From NCBI RefSeq assembly GCF_002878395.1, contig NC_061115.1, positions 53,039,013 through 53,103,012 on the forward strand: a stretch of 64,000 nt of DNA. Direction: 5' to 3'. Position 1 is the stretch's first letter; each line of letters begins with the position of its first letter. Positions 58,398-64,000 of this stretch are shown here, one piece after another. The stretch comes from Capsicum annuum (Eukaryota > Streptophyta > Magnoliopsida > Solanales > Solanaceae). The translations under genes and the position numbers were made by a program. The notes below the pieces were generated by a model, which was given only the letters and a program-made list of their open reading frames with translations, was not told the DNA's origin and did not search any database.

Positions 58398-59510
58398 ATG
58401 CGTCTACGTCAAGCGAGAAGAAATAATGATGGTCAACAACCTTAACCCGCTGACCCATTGAATGAAAACGTGTCTCATGCTGAATTTTAGGCAGCCTTTT
58501 AGGCGCTGGCCTAAACTGTTACTGCAAATGTTCAGGCCAACCTGGCCCTAGCTCCACAGTAGCAGGGAGGTGATTCAGTTGCTGCCAGGATCCGTGACTT
58601 CAAGCGGATGAATCAACCAGAATTCTTTGGGTCCAAGTCTAATGAGGATCCACAGTTGTTTTTAGAGGAGGCATGGAAAATTACTCAGGTGATGCATATA
58701 TCTGAGGAACATAGTGTGGAGTTGGCTGCGTACAGTTTGAAAGACCTTGCTTATGATTGGGTTGTTGCTCGGAGGAAAGGTAAAGGTGAGGGAGCTGTCC
58801 CTACAACTTGGCAAGAGTTTCAAGATGCTTTCCTGGATAAGTTTTTCCCTTTAGAGATGAGGGAGGAGATGGTGGAAGAGTTTATAAACCTGCGACAGGG
58901 CTCTATGACTTTTAGGGAGTACTTTTTAAAGTTCAATCAGTTGGCCAAGTACGCTCCTAACTTAGTGGCTGATAATCGGGCTAGTATGAATAAGTTTATG
59001 ACTAGAGTGTCTAGTTATATGGCTAAAGAGTATAGGTCTTCTATGATGAATAGTGAGATGAATCTTTCTAGGCTGATGACTCATGCCCATAGATTGAGGC
59101 ACACAAGATTAAGGAGAGAGATAAAATAAGAGGGAATAAAAGAGCTAGGGCCAAGCAGCACGGACAGGGTCAGACTGGATTGCAGGGAGGGAGTCGCCCT
59201 CAGTATCAGGACTGTTCGTCTATGCCAGCACTATTATTTGCTAGTGCTCCCATGCCTAGAGGTAGGCAGGATCAAGGTAGTAGGTCATATGCATCCAGGT
59301 CCCAGTACAGTGCTGGCAGTAAGCCAAATTATCCCCTGTGTCCTAAGTGTGGTAGGTCTCATTCGGGTGAGTATTGGGGTGAGAAGAGAGGTTGTTTTCA
59401 ATGTGGTGACATGGGTCGCAGAGTTAAAGATTGTCCTAGGATGGACAAGGGTGTCGTGACTATCGCCCTCATACCCAGACTCAGATTGTTTGTGCTCCAG
59501 TTCCAGTAAC
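58398..59510 (+). pseudogene. Gag of element E
   Basis: The AUG at 58398 reads MRLRQARRNNDGQQP, then in-frame stops at 58443, 58488, 58500, 58512 and 58560; four sit where Gln codons are expected (CAA or CAG to TAA or TAG). The capsid part is fully open (58608-59129): MNQPEFFGSKSNEDPQLFLE, LKDLAYDWVVARRKGKGEG, FLDKFFPLEMREEMVEEFI. A one-base change of frame near 59095 moves it to 59180-59509, where the zinc knuckle reads CFQCGDMGRRVKDC: the His ligand is Arg. A preceding CPKCGRSH resembles a second Cys pair. Confidence 0.9.
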
Positions 59511-59628
59511 TCGCCCAGCCCCAGCTCAGGGTGCCTCTTCTAATAATGCTAACGGGCAGCGCTAGAATAGATTCTATGCTTTACTATCCCGCCAGGAATA
59601 GGTGGACTTTCCCAATGTTCTTACTAGT

Positions 59629-60235
59629 ATGCTTTGTATATTTTAGTTTGATGTGTATGCTTTGTTGGATCCTAGATCCAGTTTCTCATATGTTACACCT
59701 TTGATTGCTATAAATTTTGAAATGAGTCCTGATATTATTCCTGAGCCTATTCCAGTTTATACCCCAGTGAGTGATTTGATTATTGCCTAGAAAGTGTATA
59801 AAAAGTGTCCTGTTACCGTTATTCATAGAGTCTTGTTGGCTGATCTGATAGAGTTAGACTTCGTAGATTTTGATGTGATTCTGGGTATGGGCTGGCTGTA
59901 TTCTTCTTATGCCTTTATTGATTGTTGGACCCGAATGGTCAAGTTTCAGTTTCTGGGTGCATCCGTGTTTGATTGGTCTGGGAATTTTGTGTCACCCAAG
60001 AGTCATTTTGTCTCTTACCTCAAAGCTAGAAAGCTTATTTCCAAGGGGTATATTTACCATTTGATTAGAGTCAAAGACGCTAAGTCTGAGACTCTAACTC
60101 TCCAGTCTGTTAACATCGTCAATGAGTTTTTTGATGTCTTTTCCGATGATCTCCCAAGGATACCTTCTAATAGAGAGATACAGTTCGGGATTGATCTTCT
60201 TCTCGATACTCAGCCCATTTCTATTCCTCCTATCG
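59629..60235 (+). pseudogene. Aspartic protease of element E
   Basis: The active loop reads LLDPRSSFSYVTPL (about 59664-59705): Asp present but the Gly of D-P-G is Arg. The second block is [12 protein letters not shown], with Gly for Asp in MDWL. The open part 59794-60249 includes [33 protein letters not shown] and the linker [19 protein letters not shown]. Stops interrupt the N-terminal part (59641, 59788), and a one-base deletion near 60228 ends the frame. Confidence 0.87.
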
Positions 60236-60865
60236 TATGGCCCCTATAGTCATTAGGGAGTTGAAACAGCAACTCAAAGATTTACTAAATAAGGGTTTCA
60301 TAAGGCTCAGTGTTTATCCTTGGGGTGCTCCTGTGTTGTTTGTGAGAAAGAAAGATGGCTCTTTGCGTATGTTGATTACCGCCAACTGAATAAAGTCACT
60401 GTAAAAAATAAGTACCCTCTTCCGAGAATAGATAATTTGTTTGACCAATTGCAAGGTGTAAGTTATTTCTCAAAGATAGACCTTCGTTCCGACTATCATC
60501 AACTCAAAGTTAGGGAGTGTGACATCTTAAAAACAGCTTTCCAAACTTGTTATGGCTTGTGTGAGTTTCTTGTTATGTCTTTCGGGTTAACTAATGCCTC
60601 AGCAGCTTTCATGGATATCATGAATCGAGTGTTCAGACCATATCTGGATATGTTTGTCATAGTGTTCATCGATGATATACTAGTGTACTCCCATAGTGAG
60701 GATGAACATTTTGATCATCTCCGAACTGTCTTGTAAACCCTTAAAGATCACAAGTTGTTTGCCAAGTTCAGTAAGTGTGAGTTTTGGCTAAGGTCACATG
60801 CTTTTCTGGATCATATCATTTCTTTCGAGGGTATTAGAGTTGATCCCCAAAAGACCGAAGCTATT
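60236..60865 (+). pseudogene. Reverse transcriptase of element E
   Basis: After the shift near 60228: [35 protein letters not shown] four-base deletion near 60366 then removes part of the CIDY block, and the frame continues as [55 protein letters not shown], and the intact [10 protein letters not shown] (about 60660-60690). A stop at 60734 precedes the thumb ([15 protein letters not shown]). All three catalytic Asp are present. Confidence 0.9.
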
Positions 60866-61680
60866 AGAAATTAGCCTAGACCTATTTCTCCGACTGATAT
60901 CCAAAGTTTCTAGGGTTTAGCTGGCTATTACCGCCATTTTGTTGAGGGTTTGTCCTCTATAGCATCTCCTATGACTAGGTTGACCCAGAATATAGTGAAG
61001 TTCTTGTGGTCCAAATCTTGTGAGAAGAGTTTTCAAGAATGGAAGACTCAACTCACTTCAGCCCCTATTTTGACTTTGCCTGATGGTGTTGATGGTATTG
61101 TATTGTAATGTGATTCTTTGAGAGTTAGGTTAGGTTGCGTATTGATGCGGAAGGGTAAGGTGATAGCTTCTGCTTCTAGACAGTTGAAATCCCATGAGAA
61201 AAATTACCCCACCCATGACCTTGAGTTGGCTACTTTTGTGTTTACTTTGAAAATTTGGAGACATTATTTGAATGGTGTCTATGTTGATGTTTTCACTGAT
61301 CATAAGAGTCTGCAGTTTGTGTTTACCCAGAGAGAATTGAATCTTAGGCAGAGACAATGGTTAGTAATTTTAAAGGACTATGATATGAGTGTGCTGTACC
61401 ATCCGGGCAAGGCTAATTTTATGGCGGATTTCCTAATTAGAGTGTCCATGGGTAGTTTTTCGCATGTCGTAGAAGGTAAGAAAGAGTTGGCTTGTGATGT
61501 AAATCCTTTGTCTAGATTGGGGGTTACATTGTTTAACTCTGCTGAAGGTAGTATAGGGGTTCAGAGTAGTTTCAAATCCTCGTTGGTTTCAGAAGTGAAG
61601 GAAAAGCAATACTTAGATGCTAGTTTGGTTAGACTGAAGGAGTGAGCCAAGGGCCAAAAAGTAGAGGTTTTCTCCTAAGG
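60866..61680 (+). pseudogene. RNase H and linker of element E
   Basis: GLAGYYRHFVEGLSSIASPM, then SAPILTLPDG, a stop at 61107, [13 protein letters not shown] (first Asp, about 61110), [15 protein letters not shown] (Glu present, about 61225), [12 protein letters not shown] (third Asp, about 61295), [15 protein letters not shown] (61380-61420). All three metal ligands remain. The piece 61118-61645 is open for 175 residues, the best RNase H of the window. Confidence 0.9.
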
Positions 61681-63042
61681 GGGAGATGGTGTGTTGAGAT
61701 TGCAGAGTAGATTGTGTGTCCCAAATGTTGATGATCTGAGGCAGAGGATTATGGCTAAAGCACACGGGGTGCGATATTCTATTCATCCTGGTGCCACCAA
61801 GATGTACTAAGAATTGTGGGAAATCTATTGGTGGAGTGGCATGAAGAAAGATATAACAGCTTTTATAGCTAAGTTTGCAACATGTCAACAGGTTAAGGTT
61901 GAACACCAAAGACCTGGTGGTATGATGCAAGAGTTTAGTATTCCCACCTAGAAGTGGTAAGATATAAATATGGACTTAGTGATTGGTTTACCTCCTTCCC
62001 GATGCCATCATGATTCCATTTAGGTTGTGGTTGATAGGTTACTAAGTCTGCTTATTTCTTGCCTATTCATACTTCATATACTGCTGAGGATTATGCTAGA
62101 TTGTATATCCGAGAGCTAGTCAGACTGCATGGAGTTCCGTTGTCTATCATTTTGGATAGGGGTACTCAGTTCACTTCGCAATTTTGGAAAGTTTTTCATA
62201 AGGGTCTTGGTACCCAAGTGCTTTTGAGTTCTGCTTTTCATCCGTACACCGATGGTCAGGCCGAACGGACCATCCATACCTTAGAGGATATATTGAGAGC
62301 TTGTAACTTGACTTTAAGGGAAGTTGGGATGATCACTAACCATTTATAGAGTTTGCTTACAATAACAGTTTCCACTCTAGTATTGGCATGGCTCCATTTA
62401 CAGCCTTATATGGTAGAAAGTATAGATCACCCATAGGTTGGTTCGAGGTTGGTGAAGCGGCTGTGAGTGATCTTGATTCATTATTTGAGGCTATGGAAAA
62501 AGTTAAGTTGATTAGGGAAAGGTTGAAAACTGTGCAGAGTCGCCAGAAGTCATATACGGATGTTAGAAAGATAGACCTTGAGTTTGAAGTTGGTGACCAG
62601 TGTATCTGAAAATTTCACCCATGAGGGGGGTGAGAGATTCGGAAATAAGGGGAATCTTAGTCCCCGTTATGTTGGTCCTTAGAAAATTCTTAGCTGTGTT
62701 GGTAAGGTAGCTTATAAGGTCGAGTTTCCTTCCGAGTTGTCCTCTGTTCATCTAATATTCCATGTCTCCATGCTTAAAAAGCTTATTAGCGATGCTGTGG
62801 TAGTGGATTCCTCTATGAGTGCTGTCATTCAAGAAAATATTTCTTTTATTGAGATTCCTATTGAGATTCTTGATTTCAGTGTCCGAAGACTAAGGAACAA
62901 AGAAGTTCCCTTCGTCAAGCTGTTGTGGCGAAACCAATCTATTGAGTGTGCAACTTGGGATGCTGAGGTGGATATGCGATCCAAGTACCCGCACCTATTT
63001 TCCGCAAACTCCAATCAAGCCGAAGGTACCGTTGTTTCCTAA
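61681..63042 (+). pseudogene. Integrase with chromodomain-like tail of element E
   Basis: Zinc region: AKAHGVRYSIHPGATK keeps both His; AKFATCQQVK keeps only the second Cys. Catalytic core: Asp in INMDLVIGLPPSR (about 61970); a one-base deletion near 62041; then 62059-62349 with ILDRGTQFTSQFW (Asp) and DGQAERTIHTLED (Glu). Another shift near 62330; 62388-62609 has MAPFTALYGRKYRSPIGW and DLEFEVGDQ; 62737-63042 has [32 protein letters not shown] and YPHLFSANS, the chromodomain-like tail. The DDE triad is complete but spread over frames. Confidence 0.9.
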
Positions 63043-63242
63043 ATCATGCACTTTTGATAAAAGTTGCAGCAGTTCAGCTGTCATTTATTTTGTGTTCAGT
63101 TGTAGTTTCTTGAATTTATGCATTCTATGTTGCATTCGGAGTAAGAAATAATGTGGTGATGAGTCTAACGAATGGTTTCAGCTATATGCTCTATTCCCTA
63201 TCTAATCTTGGCATGTCTAGTGTCATTCGAGGATGAATGTTT
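63043..63242 (+). other. 3' non-coding part of element E
   Basis: About 200 bases between the integrase stop and the polypurine tract, with a gtcattcgaggatgaatg word close to the tract that is also seen, in reverse, in elements Z and A. No frame of note. Confidence 0.6.
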
Positions 63243-63256
63243 CCAAGGGGCGATGA
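63243..63256 (+). other. Polypurine tract of element E
   Basis: CCAAGGGGCGATGA ends directly at the 3' LTR start (63257). Confidence 0.75.
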
Positions 63257-64000
63257 TGTAACACCCCGGGAAATTTTTCGTTGAAATTTTATGCGTAAAT
63301 GTGTTGGGTTCTATCTTCTAAAATGAATTATAAATTTTCCGTGTGGAATATCTTATATTATAACCCAACATTGCATAGAGTATCGAATAAGATTTCCAAC
63401 GATATGTGGATCATCCAAAACGGACACCCGAGCGACGAGTTATGAACATTCCGATCGAACCGTGAATAGCAAGGAACAGTAAAACGTGCAGGAAAAAGTA
63501 CTGAGGCCTATCATATTTTTTCTCCAACTTTAAATGATCATAAGTCCTTGTACATAATGATTTGGATGATCTACTATATATTAATGGAAAGATCTGCGAG
63601 TCCTCTTACCAATGAAATTGGTTTCATCCAATAGGTCTATCGGAGCAAAAAGTTATGGTCAATCTACTTCAGCCTATCAAAAGTAAATTTTTTGGTCAAC
63701 TTCCAAAAATCATAACTCCTCGTACACAATAATATGGGTGAGATACTATATATCAACAGAAAGATATGAGAGTCCTGTTTCTAATGAAATTGGTTTCATC
63801 CAATTTGGATACCAAAGTAAAATGTTATGGTTGATCTACTTCAGACTATCAAAACAGTCCACCAAAGGACAGATTCGAGAATTATTTGATTTTTTAGGGG
63901 TGTTTTGGTCATTCCTCCTCACCCAAAATCCATCCAAACCCTATATTAACGCCTATTAGAAGCATTATATGTTATATTTCATCAAATTCCCTCAAAAAGA
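63257..64000 (+). repeat. 3' LTR of element E, first 744 bases
   Basis: Starts tgtaacaccccggg and aligns with the 5' LTR from 55700. Both copies of the 171-bp repeat are present (from about 63537 and 63709). It is cut by the window end. Confidence 0.88.

Larger units (their letters stand above)
55700..64000 (+). mobile_element. Tekay/Del-like Ty3 element E (3' LTR cut by window end)
   Basis: Order: 5' LTR (55700-58184), primer site, gag, protease, reverse transcriptase, RNase H, integrase with chromodomain-like tail, polypurine tract, 3' LTR (from 63257). This is the most complete Tekay-like copy here. In a 157-base stretch after the LTR start the two LTRs differ at about 20 places, 14 of them transitions, so the insertion is old. 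The reading frame is broken by early gag stops and frameshifts near 59095, 60228, 60366, 62041 and 62330. Confidence 0.9.

Noticed and set aside
1..64000. A bacterial, viral or organelle origin, or a defence or biosynthetic system
   Set aside because: LTR retrotransposons with plant-type primer sites and chromodomain-like integrases fill the window; there are no operons, ribosome binding sites or phage genes.

Overview
This window looks like nuclear DNA from a flowering plant, most likely Solanaceae, in a repeat-rich, pericentromere-like region. I find no host protein gene, tRNA or rRNA. Nearly everything recognisable is Ty3/gypsy LTR retrotransposon. Most copies are chromoviruses of the Tekay/Del type: about 2.2-2.6 kb LTRs, an initiator-Met-tRNA primer site, gag with a zinc knuckle, a D-P-G or D-L-G protease, and an integrase with a chromodomain-like tail ending YPHLF. 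One copy is an Athila-type element. The Solanaceae call rests on remembered resemblance of these LTR families and is moderate; the plant retroelement call is firm.

Layout. (1) 1-7166: defective minus-strand Tekay-like element Z. (2) 7167-9598: probable fragment of another LTR (H) holding a 39-40 bp minisatellite. (3) 9599-13698: AT-rich sequence without a recognisable gene, with short palindromes, a 3-copy repeat and perhaps another LTR end plus gag start. (4) 13699-50587: a head-to-tail array of one minus-strand Tekay-like family (A), LTR1-int0-LTR2-int1-LTR3-int2-LTR4, in which neighbouring elements share LTRs. The array is interrupted by plus-strand Tekay-like element B (24416-30796, inserted in LTR3, 3' end lost) and by a whole plus-strand Athila-type element C (36263-49401, inserted in LTR4). 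(5) 50588-51361: pieces of two further LTRs. (6) 51362-55699: minus-strand element F, reduced by deletion to part of pol. (7) 55700-64000: plus-strand Tekay-like element E, inserted into the 5' LTR of F and running off the window end.

All copies look dead. Reading frames carry stops and frameshifts, and the reverse transcriptase Asp-Asp pair is lost in A1, A2, C and F. The two LTRs of E differ at about 20 of 157 positions in one stretch I compared by eye, and the two LTRs of C by roughly 15%. A copy with intact proteins elsewhere in the genome would be needed to mobilise any of these.

What stands out is architectural: the LTR-sharing array; a short hairpin with changing sequence but constant position (about 430-490 bp from the LTR 3' end) in several LTR families; clusters of GACGGTCCGTC-like palindromes shared by unrelated Tekay and Athila LTRs; a non-pol reading frame downstream of integrase in the Athila element; and readable deletion junctions. 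I see no convincing new biological system beyond these.
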